From the NCBI GenBank assembly GCA_025526935.1, contig JAHLKD010000053.1, positions 1 through 64,000 on the forward strand: DNA of 64,000 nt. The letters run 5' to 3'. The notes beneath the pieces are model-generated. The model was not told the origin of the DNA. It searched no databases and was given only the letters and a program-made list of their open reading frames with translations. The position numbers and the translations under genes are program-made. This DNA comes from Cladochytrium replicatum. Its lineage: Eukaryota; Chytridiomycota; Chytridiomycetes; Cladochytriales; Cladochytriaceae. Shown piece by piece: positions 44,518 through 60,747 of this stretch (within the stretch, counting starts at the first letter, position 1; every line of letters begins with the position of its first letter).

Positions 44518-47500
44518 ATGGCTAAAAATCCCAAAATCAAGGCACTCATTGCCGAAATCGATTCTGCGCGTTGCCGCGGACAGTTCTCTACCGCACGAGA
44601 GCTCGCAAAAAAGTACCAACGAAAGTACTTTCCGGATGGCTCGGGTATGAATGTCCATTGGCGTGGCCAGATTATAGATTGGCTAAACAGGGATATGTGC
44701 TAGCCCTTGAGTACATCGTGGTTGCTGAAGCGCAATTACACTCCGTCCTCTCTGGAAGGACTGACAGAGCTCCGTATGACCTGGACGATCCGTCCGATAC
44801 GTCCCGACAATTTGCCAATTCGGACATCACACTAAAACGAGAGCAGGTCAGCGATACCATATCAATGCTGACTCAGGCGTTGTCGAAGGGAGGTGAGAAC
44901 TCTAGCGGAAGTTTATCCAAGGTAATTTCCTTGCGGGGATAGCTCGCAGTTTGGAATTTGGCTAATGCCAAAATTTATGTATGAAAGCAAGCGCATGTGC
45001 TTCTCGGATGGATAGATCTGCAGTGTGGGGGAGCTAATGTGTCGACAAATGCACTCTCAAGGCTTGGATCTTGTCAATACCCTGAACTCGATTCCCTAAC
45101 AGAGGATGCCGGACATTATGCGACGGTCGTTTGGGCAATGAAACAATTGGTGCATGGTGGGTGGCTACAGACAACTCCGGTAGAAATATTCTGAAAATCT
45201 CCGCTGCTTAGCTATGGCCCATATTCAGAATGGCGACGAGAACGCTGCGCTTTCAATTCTTGACCCTGCTTCCAATCGGATATCCGAGTTGAGTGAAGAA
45301 TTTGTACCACTGAAGTTGGTCGGAACTTCCCCAAGCAATAACCAGTTCTTGAAATGGGTCGAGGAACTTCTATACAGACACGCAGTCCTTTCTCTGCGTC
45401 ACGAGTAAAGTGGTGCTCCAGCTTCCTTTGTTCTCTTCTCACTCCTTTCATCAGACAGGAGGATAATGCCCATCGCTCCATTAAAACTTACATTAAGTTG
45501 GTCGGTGACACCCCTCTCGACTTTGCGTTGACTCGAAAAACCACAATGTACCGCTTACATCTGAGCAATTCGATATCGCGGCATTTACCCAAAAACAATA
45601 CCAAACCCCTTTCTGGGGTCATCTCGCCCAGCACGACCTATACCCTACCTACTGAACTTCACAATGAATTACAAGCGCACGTACCTGCATACGAAAAGCT
45701 GGTTACTCAAATTCAGAGTTTTCCGAAATTGGCTGGAGCTGGCGAGACCAGCTTTCGTCGTACATCTGCGATTCTTCAGGCGTACGAATGGTGGGTTTTA
45801 CTTGAATCAGCGGTTCCACCAAACGGTCAGCCAGTCGGCGATGTTGTTGATCGGCATTTCAGATTAATCGAGGTATTTCAAAATGATACTTCTCGAAACA
45901 ATACTAATTTGTTGGTCCTACAGGCGTTGTACAGAGGAACGAAACATACATATCAGTCCATGAAGCTTTTAAGATATATCGCACACACATTTGTGATCCT
46001 TGTATCGTTTTATGGTGACAATCTCACCATCGATGAAAAGAAGGTAGTTTCTCGTCGACCACATATCGACGATAGTATTCTTGACAACAGATTCATTTCA
46101 GGAGGGCCTAGCAGCCGCGGATCTGTACATTTTTCACTGGGACAAATATCTCACTGCGCATACTGAGCAAGTACGGAAGCGAAGAGAAGACGAGAAGCTC
46201 TCCAAGCTGCGGGATGGCTCTGTGAATGGCTCGGTGAATGGCTCAGTGAATGGAGTAAATGGCAAACCGGAAGAAGAAGCAATTATTGTTGAGGGCATCG
46301 AGGGAGAGACAGTTGCTGATGCTGTCGGAGTGATGCTCACTGCCATGCGGCTCTCGATGCTCATTGCGAATGGTGATAGCGAGAAGGTATGCATTTAGAC
46401 TGGCCCAGACATGATCTAAACATCTTCGACAAACAGCTGACGAAAGCATTGGAATACGGTCAACGCGCAACCCAACACAACGATAAGCACTCGGCAGCAG
46501 ACCGACGAGATCCAATTAACTCCAAAATCAAGCAGTACGTGGGGCTTCTATATGGCGAGTTGGGTTTGGAAGGTCGGTTCCAGAGAGCTGTAGAAATGTG
46601 TGACTTTTCTCACTTCTTGTAGTTCGCGATTCTCAATCCCGCCAGTCATTTCAAGCAAAGGCAGTTGAATCACTTGAGGATGCTCTTAAGTCTTTAGAGA
46701 AAGTTGCTGGTCAGAGCCCCGTCAGCCCCAGTTCGAAAGATCATGCTTCGCCATGGAAGCTTAGGTACCAAATGGCACTTCAGTACGCAGAAATTGGCGA
46801 GGTAATTTTGATAACATGCATAGATAAAAGCCCAGCATCTCACCATATTTTATTTCAGATTGCTCAAGCCATTAACGTATTAAACGATTCGCTCAAAATG
46901 AATCCAATCCACGTTCGGTCGTGGAACCTTTTGGCGTTGTTGATGAGCTGCCGGAAGGATTTCGACCAGGCACTCAAAGTGTGTACAGTTGGATGGAAGG
47001 AGTGCGTCACCGCCATTGCGAAGCCGCGCGGAGCAGCGAACGCGATTAGCCCTGGAGATCACGATTCGATTGCATGGGAAGGAGCAGATGCTATGGACAA
47101 AGAAGAACTGATCAAGTTAGTATTCCTTTGAAAGCTGTGATGGGCCTAATGTCAAATTATCTTCAGTTTCAAATTAACACAACTTGCGCTCGAGACATCC
47201 CGGTTTGGTTCAAAAGTCGCACTCGAGACTCTCCAAACCTTGTTTTCTTTGTTCCGACGTATGTTTGGAAACATTGGTTATGAGGATTCCGTTGAAGCGG
47301 CTGGCAGAAGACCCAGTGCCGAAGTGAATGGCGACGGTAGATCTGGTACAGCAGAATCTAGTCCCCTATATAATGGCATTAACCAACTTGCTCGTCGTCA
47401 GGCTCACCTTCCCGCCATTCTCGAAAGTCGACTGCCCAATCTGGAATCAGTTCTGCTTTTGGTTCTGGCTCCCTCCCTGGTCCCTACCGTTTCCGGGTCT

Positions 47501-48677
47501 ATGACCTTTTGATTTGTTTGTGGATCACTGCATCTTCGTTGTATCGCGACCTGGAGCAGTTCGATGAGGCGAAGGGGGCAATCGCAGAAGCCGAAAAGCT
47601 GGCTGACGGCCTTGCTAAAATTGAGGTTTCTTCAGAAAAAGGAATTAATCGTATTGGGAAGCCGATTGCATCGGAGCGTAATCACTCCCAGTATATCTCC
47701 AGCCCTCAGTTGAACGGATCTTCGCGTGGACGATCCAGGCAATCCTCTGCAAGGTCGATTCGGTCAAAGACCGAGAAGTTGCAAGGGGAAGAGCATGCCT
47801 ACTTGGCAAAGTGGGGCCCTGTGGAACCAAACGTACGCAGAATAATGGCGGACATTGCTTTTGAGGTTTGTTGAGTGAATTTACTCTGAACATATATCAA
47901 CATCGTTGTTAGTCTTTTATGATCAAGCAAGCCGTGTTAAGTAAGAAGCAACGACCAGAATCAACAGACGGGATCGATAAGTACCTTTCCCCTGTGGCCC
48001 AAGTCGAGCGATCCCGTCGGCGTGGAACTGGGCGAGTCGATCGCAGCGGCGTTTTATCATCCGCTGCGTCGATCTCATCATATTCCAGTGTAGACACATC
48101 CAACGGCCAAGTATCATCGGAGTCTGCAGCGGTTCAAAGTTCAACTGCGCCGTTACCAGCTAGCGGGATTCCGATCGGCAGCAATTTCTACCTCAGCAAC
48201 AGTGCTGCGAGCACATTCACTGTGAACGATCTTACGTCAACTCCTGCGCCGCCCGTCCCGTTCACATCGTCGACCAGCCCAGTTTCATCAGTCGCATCCA
48301 AGATCAGCGGAACCAGCACACAATCCCTTGTGGACGACTTTTTCTTGGTGACACTGATCGACGACGATCATTTGCCGACACGAGTGCACCTCGGAATCTT
48401 GTACTTTGAGGCCGGGAATGACCAGCTGGCCGGACATTGGCTTGAAAGGGCCACAAAACACTCCAAAGCACGGGGTGCCAACGGCGGGCGTGCTGGTGTT
48501 ACTTCATACTATGGAGGCTCGACGGCTCTTTGGGGTTGGGAAGGTTGGAGGTGGCTCGGAAAGTGCTATGCTCGCACAAACAGGATGGAGCAGGCTAGGC
48601 AGTGCATGTACTTTGCTCTCCAGGTGGAACGAATTACGCCTGTTCGCGGGTTTGAGTGCATTGGAAGGCTGTGCTGA
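44518..48677 (+). CDS. TPR protein, Ypp1/TTC7-like
   Basis: Long, heavily spliced gene starting MAKNPKIKALIAEIDSARCR. The first intron (gtatga...tgctag) joins DGS to ALEYIVVAEAQLHSVL. Tetratricopeptide-like helices recur: LGWIDLQCGG, NPIHVRSWNLLALLMSCRKD with FDQALKVC, VHLGILYFEAGNDQLAGHWL and WRWLGKCYARTNRMEQARQC. This layout fits Ypp1/TTC7, the scaffold that holds PI4-kinase at the plasma membrane with Efr3. The assignment rests on order and spacing of the helices, so it is likely rather than certain. A 12-base tandem repeat near 46218-46262 encodes repeated GSVN. Many internal splice sites are not resolved here. Confidence 0.65.
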
Positions 48678-48989
48678 AGGTCCCTGGTGGGTTCTGGAAT
48701 TGTTTTCAATCTGGTGTATGTGTTTGCTTTCTGGATCCGTCTTCCCCCGTATGCAACTCCTTCGATTTTTACGGTTTTGGTATTCAGCTATAGTGTACTA
48801 CATCGGGCCACTTTCGGCCATTGCAAATAGAATCGAAGTCCAAACAGTGAAGCGAAACGCCCACAACCAAGATTGTGTATGTATTTGAAGAGGGCAGGCC
48901 AATCTGAGATGCTCAAATAAATGGCTTGGTTATTAGCCATAATATTCAAACGTTCAAATGGCTTGGTAATTCCCCACAAATCATTCAAA

Positions 48990-50144
48990 ATGTCCAACGG
49001 CCTCGACAAGGATCTTGTGGACAGATTCGAGCGGCTCAAGACGCTCGGGCTGAACGACGAGCCGTTGCCGACGTAAGATTTCTAGCAAGATTACTACTGA
49101 TACCCTGCCTAACATATCCCTTGCTCAAGTGACGACGAACTGGCCCGTCGGTTGGAAAAATTGTCTGAATCTTCTCCCGCCCCAGCTGCAACCATCACAA
49201 CTAAAGAAGCGTCTGTACCAACTCCCCAAAAACAGGATTTTGGAAAAATACTGGACTCCGATCCCAATCTGCTCTCCGAACTATCCGAGCTTTACGAGGA
49301 CTCCTCACTCCTCTCAGATTTGGACGGTCTAGGATATGAAGTGGATCTCAATATCTCGACTGCCGGTGTTCCTTCGAAAGCAGCCTTGGGTGATGACGAA
49401 ACACCCGAGCAAGTCAAGGCGGTGGCACGGCTCCTGCGCAGCGAACAGAAGCCGGTGATCGTAGACTTTATCGAGCTCGAGAACGCTACGTCCCCATCGA
49501 AACCGACAAGGAGAAGAAGTGCCGGCGGACCCGCCCACGACGTGAAAGCAACACCACGTTCGACCGACGAACTTGCTCGGTTTCGCACTCTCGTTGAAAA
49601 GACCCAGCCCGGATTTGACGCCGCCAGCGCGGCAGCCGCTGCGGATCCAGAGCTCGCAAAGATTCTCTCCCAGCTTCCAACGACACCCACCCACCCCCCG
49701 CCCGGCTTTAGCACATCTTCCACGCCAACAACCACTCCCTCACGAAATGTGGCGGCCGTTGTATCCAGTGGTGACTCAGCAATCTCAGCGTTGGTTTCGC
49801 AACTCAGTGACCAAATCAACCTTGAACGGAAGCATGCAGCTGTGGACGCTGCTGTTGAACAACGATGGAGGGAGAGGTTGAACGAGCTCAAGGAACTGCT
49901 CCCGGCCGTATCGTCATCGTCGAGCACTCAAATTGCACCGGAACAGTCTAGGAGCGACGAGCTCGGGGCGCCACCGCCACCACCGTCTTTTGCAGATTTT
50001 GAAATCGACGGGAAGGGAAAGGCGAAGAAGTGGAAAGGAAAGGGGGTGGGTCGACAACGGAAGAAGGCAGACTCGTCATCAGAATCTTCGACTGAGGAGG
50101 ATTCGGACGAGACCAGCAGCTCCAGCTCTGACGAGAGCGACTGA
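48990..50144 (+). CDS. Uncharacterised protein with paired MIM1-like motifs
   Basis: Exons 48990-49072 and 49130-50144. The start MSNGLDKDLVDRFERLKTLG joins TDDELARRLEKL. Both stretches match a (D/E)xxLxxRxxxLK-type MIM1 pattern, which binds MIT domains of ESCRT-associated proteins such as Vps4. The rest is acidic with an alpha-helical Leu-rich patch (LLSELSELYEDSSLLSDLDG), a Pro/Thr linker, a helix (QINLERKHAAVDAAVEQRWR) and a Lys-rich then Ser/Asp-rich end. The animal abscission regulator ANCHR/ZFYVE19 has similar N-terminal motifs, but no FYVE finger is seen here. Confidence 0.7.
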
Positions 50145-51689
50145 ACCTGCGTTTCGACACGAACTTGTATATATTTCTGCTATCATTAGCAACATTCCAT
50201 TCTATATTTTTCAAAAAATAATCTTCTCTACTTGTGTAATACCAATGGATAGGATAATATGAGAAAGGGGGGAAAAACGGATTATTGGGTAGTTCGATGG
50301 GGGGATTAGATTCTAAAGCGGAAAGAAAGCAGCACAAACACAAAAGATAATGAAACAAAATATTACAAAAAGTGAAGCCGAGAGTTGAAAGAACAAGAGC
50401 AAAGGACTCGAAGGATCGAAAGTAGAAAGCGAAAACAACGAACGTTATAACAGCAAATGGGGAAACCATTGCAGTACGGACAATCACTCTAGAAACATGA
50501 GATCGTTGTAATCCAACATGTGATCGTTGTAATCCAGCTAAGTACACCACCACCTAAAAATCCGTTGGTCTGTGGTAGGTAGGGGTGGAACTGAAAACAG
50601 AGAAAAGTAGTGTAAAGAAAAGAAGGGAGAAACTTTAGAGCAGTTGCGGAAAGTGGGGGAGTGAGAGCCAAATCAAAGTAAGAAAACATAGCACATTAAC
50701 CATGTTCGCCTTTGAACAAGGAAATCAGCCGAAAATGACTTGTACGACAGGTGCAGAATGTACGGGGAGGGTGGGGTGAAATGTTTGGTAATGTGGGGAG
50801 ATCATCCTTTGCGTTGTTTGTGTCGTCCGCTTCTTCGTCTGCATCACTTTGTGTCGCCGCACTACTACCACTCCCACTCGAGCTCCCACTCCCACTCCCA
50901 CCGCTTTCGCCATCCGGCGTTACCCGTCACACTCTTCTCCCAAGGGCGTGTGCTGCGGCGATGACAGCCACAATGGGTTCGAGTTCAGAGTTTGGCGCAT
51001 TGAACTCCTGTGTGCGTAGGTAATATCCAAACTTGTTTGGGGGCTAGGATTGTGATCGTTTCGGCTCCGATCTTGCTTAAACACGCTCGAAAGAGCGAAT
51101 CCCTAGACAGCTTCTATTTCCGCTGTTCTTCGCATTATTCCTGACGACTTTTTGCTCCACCATTCTTCTTTGCAGTCCAATACATAGCTATCTGATTCCG
51201 CTCGGCCGGTTTTGGAGGGACAAAGTGAGGGCACGGGCATGGCGATGCAAGTTGTTATCTTTTTGGATCTTCAGTGAAGGACCTGGGAAAAGTGTATCTC
51301 ATATGTGTAAATCGGACGCTATATCCTGGCATCGGCAGCGTCGGTATGTTAGCTCGCGGTTTCGATGAGCAAATGCAATCGTTTCCTTGCTTCCCATGTC
51401 GCTCAGGTGAGTGAAAGTGAAAGCATGTGTGTTACAACCCTTACCGTGGAGCAGTGGTGTGCAGTGCAATCTTCGTAGGGTAGTGCGATATCTACAATAC
51501 AATACAACCAGTCCAATGCAACGTTCGTTTCAGGATGCTGTACGCTATGATCGCCCGCAGAATCGGCCTCCCTCCCAACTGCCAAATCCCACGCTCGAAC
51601 TCAAGATTGACCCAAAACAACCAAAAATAAATGCCAACCAAACCGAAAACCGCTATGCTTTGTGAACATTGCAATTAATTCGACCCTCT
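50145..51689. other. Gene-poor stretch
   Basis: No gene recognised. A short direct repeat (acatg(a/t)gatcgttgtaatcca) occurs near 50496 and 50517. A minus-strand reading near 50930-51000 (QEFNAPNSELEPIVAVIAAA) looks protein-like but cannot be extended. Confidence 0.4.
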
Positions 51690-54740
<3,051 letters not shown>

Positions 54741-55395
54741 GTATGGGGAGGGTAAGTGGGCACACGGCGAAGTTGGGCGGTAGCAGCAGCTGCTGCTGCG
54801 GACCGAGTGCTCTGGATCGATTGCTCCGAATTCGAGCGGTGCTGCATGAACGACATGAACCGGATCCCGCCGCGTCCATGAGAAGACGAGCCATTGAGGT
54901 GGGGGGGTGGCGAGGCGGAGAGGTTGGTGATGGTCGGGCTTCCGGTGGGCGAAGCGGCAGAGTTTGATACGGTGAAGGGTAAAGGTGCAGAGCTGGAGAG
55001 GTCAGAAGTGGCTGCATTTGAAAAAGTGCGGCGGGTTTGGGAAGTGCGGAGGTAGAGGGAACTTGACGAAGCGTTTGCGGAGCTGGGGTGTTGGAATAAC
55101 TGGACAGAGGGTTCAGGGCGCGCATGCCCGGGTCTCTGGATTCTGTCGCCCATGCAGGTCTAAAGGAGAGTAGAGAGGTTGATGCCGACCGGCAGGCTGC
55201 CCACAGGACGGCAGCACCGGGAGACCGGGAGGACGTGGGGCGGGCGACGAGTACGAGATAAAAAGAATAAATAGAAAAAAGAAAAACTGGGATGGGTAGC
55301 TGTGGAGCATTTAGAGCATGCAACATCAATAATGAAACGAGAGTATCACTTTTAGAAAATAGTCCAACTTTCAGCTTCCAGTGCCACAATTCGCG
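54741..55395 (-). other. Possible 5' exon or leader of the kinase
   Basis: A minus frame at 54737-55153 (MGDRIQRPGHARPEPSVQLF..., ending RRVPTYPPHT) is Ser/Pro-rich like the kinase N-terminus and overlaps its putative start in a different frame. No intron I can see joins them cleanly. Confidence 0.35.
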
Positions 55396-55849
55396 ATGGC
55401 CAAAGCAGCAAAGAACTCAAGCTCGACGGGGACGACGGGGGCGACGGCAGCTCAAAAACAGAATGCATCCTTAACCTCAAAGGCTCGCTCATCTATCCCT
55501 CCAGTGCCACCCTTGAAACCAAACAAAAAGGCCGGGTTCATTGCTCACCTTCACCACTCGATCCTCATCTGGATTTACCAGTACGAACTCACCTTCGGTC
55601 TCTACATGCTGGACCCATGGGAGAAGACAGTCTTCAGTACGTTGGAAATATAAACCCAAGCATGGACTTTCCTGCTGATGTTTGTTTTGTGTCGAAACAG
55701 ACACCTTCATTGGTCTGCTGTTCGTCTTGGGCTCGTATGCAACTTGGAGAGTGCTCCCGGAATACGCCAGATACATGATTCAGCAGGGCATCTACTACCT
55801 TGCACCCATCGATGCCCCCGTCGATCCTGCGGGGAGGACAGCACTGTAA
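55396..55849 (+). CDS. Small subunit of serine palmitoyltransferase
   Basis: Two exons (55396-55636 and 55701-55849) give about 129 residues. A Lys/Ser-rich N-terminus precedes the ssSPT core: IWIYQYELTFGLYMLDPWEK, TVFNTFIGLLFVLGSYATW. The YxYELxxGLxMLxPWE motif and the following membrane helix define the SPTSSA/B family, which stimulates and sets acyl-CoA choice of serine palmitoyltransferase in the ER, the first step of sphingolipid synthesis. The intron (a|gtacgttgg...acag|ac) joins VF to NTF exactly. Confidence 0.9.
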
Positions 55850-58329
55850 GATCATATAGTGCATTTACTTTACGGGTGCCAGCGATGACTTCCCCTTTCT
55901 TATGATTTATTTTTGCGATTTCGGGGTTTTCATCATTATTTCGAGGTGCTCTGTCGCTTTCCTTTCAATAAACCAGAGAATGCCCTGAGATTGAGTTGCT
56001 TGCTCGTGCACGTCTCACGTTTTCGTGTCATGGACTGCGACGACGTTCCCCCACTCGAAGACCTCGGGGCACACATCAACAAACTCAGATCGTCAAGTAA
56101 TTGTCGACTAGAGTATCATGATTACCTCGTTCTACACCAATTCTTCACTCCCACCCCACCAGTCCTGCCGCCCATATGCCCCAAAACCATCCCAAAACAG
56201 ACAGAATCGAAACGACTCACCTCTTTCAAAACAATCCAAAGGCGTGGTTTTCTCAATGGTGGTTTAACCACCACGAAAGCTCCAAATGAGAGAAAGCCCA
56301 ATGAAAGTTCCGAAACCAACCACCGGAGCCACCAAAAGAAACAAGAAACCTCTCGAGTTGAAAGAAGTCCAGGACGCCCTCAACCCTGTTACATAACCTG
56401 ATTTTTGGCGATTCCAATTGTTTGCCAAAGATTCTTTCAGAGAGGATCTCGTGCAGGCGTCAAATCAAATCAAACCATTTCGTGCCCTCGCAGACAGCTT
56501 TTTGTTTGATTGATAGCTTCATCACTAGGAGGGAGTGGATGGTGTTGAGTACAATACTAAAGAAAAAACACATAACGCACAATGCTTTGATCATGATGGT
56601 GAAAGTTTGTTGTCAATGTCGAATTTCCATGTTTCATTGAATCTTCCATCTTCAAACATGCTGAAGCCAACCTTTGTTGCCTTGAATCACAAAAAACGTC
56701 TTAGTGCCGATAAAAAAAACGGAATATCCTTTAGATTGACATACTAACTACATATTGGTTGTCATGCTGTTAATATCTAGGCCTATTTTTATGGCAAGTT
56801 TTTATGTTATGTTTTTGTATGCTTGCTAATTGTGAGTTTTGTGAGTTGAACCTCTATGCCTTATGTCCTTGTTTTCCTAATAATTTCTGACAGTGTTTAT
56901 ATCTTCGTTTTTGGGACTACACTGTTTGGAGAGCCACGGGTATATTGGGGTTGGTAGTGTCTTGCTTTAGGTCTTGATTTCTGTTTGGCACATAGCTCAC
57001 ACTACAGGCTTCCAGGACCTGTTGTATCCAGCCTACAACATATCCCTGCCTTGAGACTCTCAAAAACTGGGATCACAAGTGATTTTGCATTGTTACTTTT
57101 TTTGTGGTTGTTCTCATCCTGAGAACAACTTTACTGAGCCAATTGGTACTAGTTTGAGGCAGCTGTTGTTGACGCACTCGTGATTGCGTGTGAAAATCTG
57201 TTTGTTTTAACAGCATGAAAGCTGGGGAACTCCATGACCACTTCCAGTCTTGGGGCATCACACACGCCAACTAAGTGAAGGAAATTCTACAAACTGGACA
57301 AGATGACACAGCATTAAAAACACTCAAGATACTGAGGTGCTTAAAAATAGTTTTATTGTCCTTGCTTTCTTCACTAAGCCTTGTTACTGATAGCAACCTG
57401 GCATCACAATTGCTAATTGGTTACAAAAGAATACATCGCCTTCTGTTTCTTGTACAAATACAAAAATCAGTCATGGATTAATTGTTGTGTTATCAAACAA
57501 CAAATTCCCTTTCCGATTCATTGTAGTTATACACTTGGTTTTTAATGAAGTCTTTCACGATTGGATCATTGACAAGCATTCGCCATTGTATCCACCAGAA
57601 AATATTCTAGTTTACATAACTCTTTGCTAGTGTCCTGCATGCTCACTTTATTATTGATTCCAGAGCAGCTGCTGCAGCAGAAAGGCTGGTTGACTGAAAA
57701 CATGAAGTTTACCGGCGTGAAAAATCCCACCATGGACTAATGCTGCACTCACAAGTATAATCAGGTTAGTCATGTCATTTCATTGAGTCCTGGGCAGTCC
57801 CAGGAATAGTGACAATAGTCTTTGGTAAATGTACCACACTTTTGGTCTCTCGATGGGGAGCATGCTTTGCGAGCTCACCATTGACAATGTACATGGTTTG
57901 TTGTGTTGAATCATAGTTTTCTTCATAAAAGTTTTCGTTTAGCAGAAAAGAACGCGCAGTGTAAAAAGGTTTCATCGACTGCAAGGTTTGCACTAACAAC
58001 CTTTCGGTGGTTAGACAGATGTGAAACTGCTACACTGAGATTGTTCTGATCACTGAACTCCATTTGTTTAGTTTATTCTCTGTTTCAGACAAACTTAAGT
58101 TTTAGGGAACATGATGGAAACTTGATGGAATGTGCACGATTTTATGTTGGGGGAAATTCTAGCACTTTGGATTGATTAAAAGCCGAGCTCATGCTGCTCA
58201 ATATACTTGAAGATCTTCCACCCAATCCTCCTTTCTCCAAAACCCAACATGTGGTTTGAATTTGACATTGCCTTTATCAGCTCTAATAATTAATCCTCCC
58301 TCAACATGGTTAAAAGTCTCTAGTACTAC
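55850..58329. other. AT-rich, gene-poor stretch
   Basis: About 2.5 kb without an intact gene. Minus-strand pieces near 57073-57270 (PSFHAVKTNRFSHAI-like) and 57775-57999 (NGELAKHAPHRETKSVVHLP) look like old coding debris, possibly transposon-derived, but I cannot place them. Confidence 0.45.
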
Positions 58330-58353
58330 ACCCGCTACCCTTTAGCATTTAGT

Positions 58354-59176
58354 GTGGGTTTTGCGAGTGTTGGTGTTGTTTTAGCTGTCCTTTTTGGTTT
58401 GGACTCAGTCACCAATGCCGGGGACACTGTAATGGGGTTGCTTGGTTGCAGACGCTCCCAGATAAGTCCATACTATAAACCGATTGGTCTTTGGTATCCT
58501 TTATTGTTTAAGTCGAGTCGCGAATGCGAGAAAAAGATAGGGGCACATTTCGACGAAGCCATTCCCGAGTTTAATGTCACTAAAACGTCAGAATGCCCCA
58601 CTCTCCAAGCTTGCGTACTTTCTTCTGCGTGTTCGAGGCACTGTTGCGATGCTTTAGAAACAGCGTGAAAGGAAAGCGAGTGAGTTGTTTGCTTGACATC
58701 TAAAATGACCCTAATAACGTTTACCAGTTCAGTTCGGAAGGATTACTCCTGGATATTTTGAAGGATTTGTTGGATCACAGGATAGCCCAGGATTTCCTTC
58801 TCGAGCAGTGATAAACAATGATCATGCCGGTAATGTGTTATGAACGCACGTTGGCCGAAGGATCACTCAGCACCGTTTGAACCAACTGTCGTGATCCGGA
58901 AGCTCCGATACGTCTAGTTCCGCCGGCTTGTTGCCGCCGCCGTCCATGGTCATCAGCTTGTGCCCGGGAGACCCCTGCATACTCTCTCAGCGCGCCGACG
59001 AGATCAAGGACGCGAGTGGGCCATTTCTTCACTGCGACTTAGAGGGCAACTGCATTTCCGGAGCAACCGGCCTCTGCGATTTCGCCCCGCTGCAATTCCT
59101 TCAGGAATACAAACTTGATACAAACTACGTTATAAACATGATCAAGTCTTTAGGGATTTCCAGGAGATATCAATGA
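58354..59176 (+). pseudogene. Orphan Cys-rich gene pieces
   Basis: Piece 1 (58354-58668) reads as a hydrophobic start (GFASVGVVLAVLFGLDSV) then LLGCRRSQ, SRECEKKIGAHFDEAIPEF and CPTLQACVLSSACSRHCC, like a secreted Cys-rich protein. However, no ATG lies in frame between it and an upstream stop. Piece 2 (about 58727-58810) reads FSSEGLLLDILKDLLDHRIA. Piece 3 (58928-59176) reads SLCPGDPCILSQRADEIKDA and LEGNCISGATGLCDFAPLQF. They could be exons of one gene whose first exon I miss, or a decayed gene. Confidence 0.4.
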
Positions 59177-59539
59177 TACATATTACCAGATACCATCGGC
59201 CCGAATGGCGTGATTCCATAGTTAACCTTCGCAAGAGTTTTTCCACAACGAATTCTGCAGGCACCTTGTGTGTTCGATTATTCATAATATATGTTCACAG
59301 TGAACAAATTCTTCATTTCCGGAGTGAAGTGCTGCATTATCGATCATCTTCACGCTTGTTGGAGTTTGGTTGTTTCAAGTTCAGTAACATCGAAAGTCTC
59401 AAATTGTGGTCAGAAAAAGAGGAATAGCAAGAGATGTCTGAGTTTATTATCTTGTTGTAGATGTCTTTCTCCAGTTCGCAAGGGCAGATAAAGAGATGTT
59501 GTCCCAAAAGAAGCCATTTCGTCATCCCCGCCATCTGGG
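59177..59539. other. Intergenic
   Basis: Spacer before the 3' end of the MRH-like gene. No gene recognised. Confidence 0.5.
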
Positions 59540-60747
59540 TCAACCCAATGGCTTTGCGCAGCCACTTGCATGCAAGAAGTAGATATTATATGTGCAAATG
59601 TTCGCCGCTGTGTCTGTGGTTGCGTCCAGCCTGACAAATGCTGGCGCTGCCGATCCCGACGGGTCGTTTGAACATAGAATGATGATCGACGCCTTTCGGG
59701 TGCACCGAGCACTATCTCCCACAGCCGCGCCTAAAAAGAATCCCAAACCAATTCAAAACTCCGATCAACAAAAAAGTATACATTGCTTCCGCTCACCAAA
59801 GGACATCTGCAGCCCTTGTGTCCCGTTCACCGCCACCGACGCGGCCGAAAAAGTCGCAATCTGCCCCGCACCAAACGCAAACGACCCGCCCGCAGCGTCG
59901 TTCTGGCACACCGCGACGTCGACGCCCGTGCAGTAGTTATACCTTATCGGCGGGTTCGGGAGCGTCCTCTCGCTCGTCGACAAGCTCCGCGCGAACGCGA
60001 CGCGGTACTCGAATGTCTGGTCTCTGAACACAGCGATGGCGTTTTGGATCGCGGAGAGGTCGAAGCGGATTGCGGGGTTGTTGGATGGCGTCACGATCGG
60101 ATTGATGAGGATCGAGCCGTTGGGGATGGAGGTTGGGTATACGGTCGGGATTGATCCCAGCGCGCTGGTTGCGCTCGGGCCACCGCTGCCATTGCTGTTG
60201 CTGCCTCGAGCGTTATTCGACAGAACAACGGCGGTTGGGATAATGATCGCGGCTAGAATGACAACGATGCCAACTGTGCAATAACAATAAGGCCCAACAA
60301 TCGTATGGTCCATTATTTCCCATTTAACATACCGAGAAGAGCCCATTTGTATCGAACCACCCAGCTCACCTTCCTCTCCATCCCCTTCACATCGTCCAGT
60401 TTCGGCTGCACGAACGCGCCAGCCGGAATAGCATAGAACACAGGCTGCTGTAACTGCACATAGCTCGTGCCCAACGACGGCCTCGTTGGGTCGTTGCTCG
60501 TAATCTCTGAACCGTACAACGACGGAGCCACAGCTGTCCCAACCGACGAATGCACAGACCCTTTAAGCAAGATGATTCCCTGCGGGGTGGCGGTGCTGGT
60601 TATCGAAGATTGCGAGTAAGTGCCGCTTGTTTCCTGTGAAGTGTTAAGCAATATCGACGATGTACGTTTGGGGATCGCTGGGGACTCGAAATTGATCACA
60701 TTGGAGGAAGAGCTATGGTTTGATTTCGAATCCAAGTTGGAAGACAT
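59540..60747 (-). CDS. Single-pass membrane protein with MRH/Atg27-like domain
   Basis: Spliced minus-strand gene. The cytosolic N-terminus is Ser-rich (MSSNLDSKSNHSSSSNVINF) and ends VRYKWALLG. It joins over an intron to the membrane helix VGIVVILAAIIIPTAVVL. The lumenal or outer part begins Asn/Gly/Ser-rich, then has RYNYCTGVDVAVCQNDAAGG, FGAGQIATFSAASVAV, LQMSFGAAVGDSARCTRKAS (across an intron), IIILCSNDPSG and a CTYNIYFLHASGCAKPLG end. The cysteine spacing and IIxLxC block resemble mannose-6-phosphate-receptor-homology domains such as those in Atg27. Topology is type II, unlike Atg27 (type I). Function inferred only as possible glycan-linked sorting. Confidence 0.6.

Noticed and set aside
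50930-51580. Minus-strand gene suggested by QEFNAPNSELEPIVAV and nearby frames
   Set aside because: The pieces cannot be joined into a convincing gene and no family is recognised.
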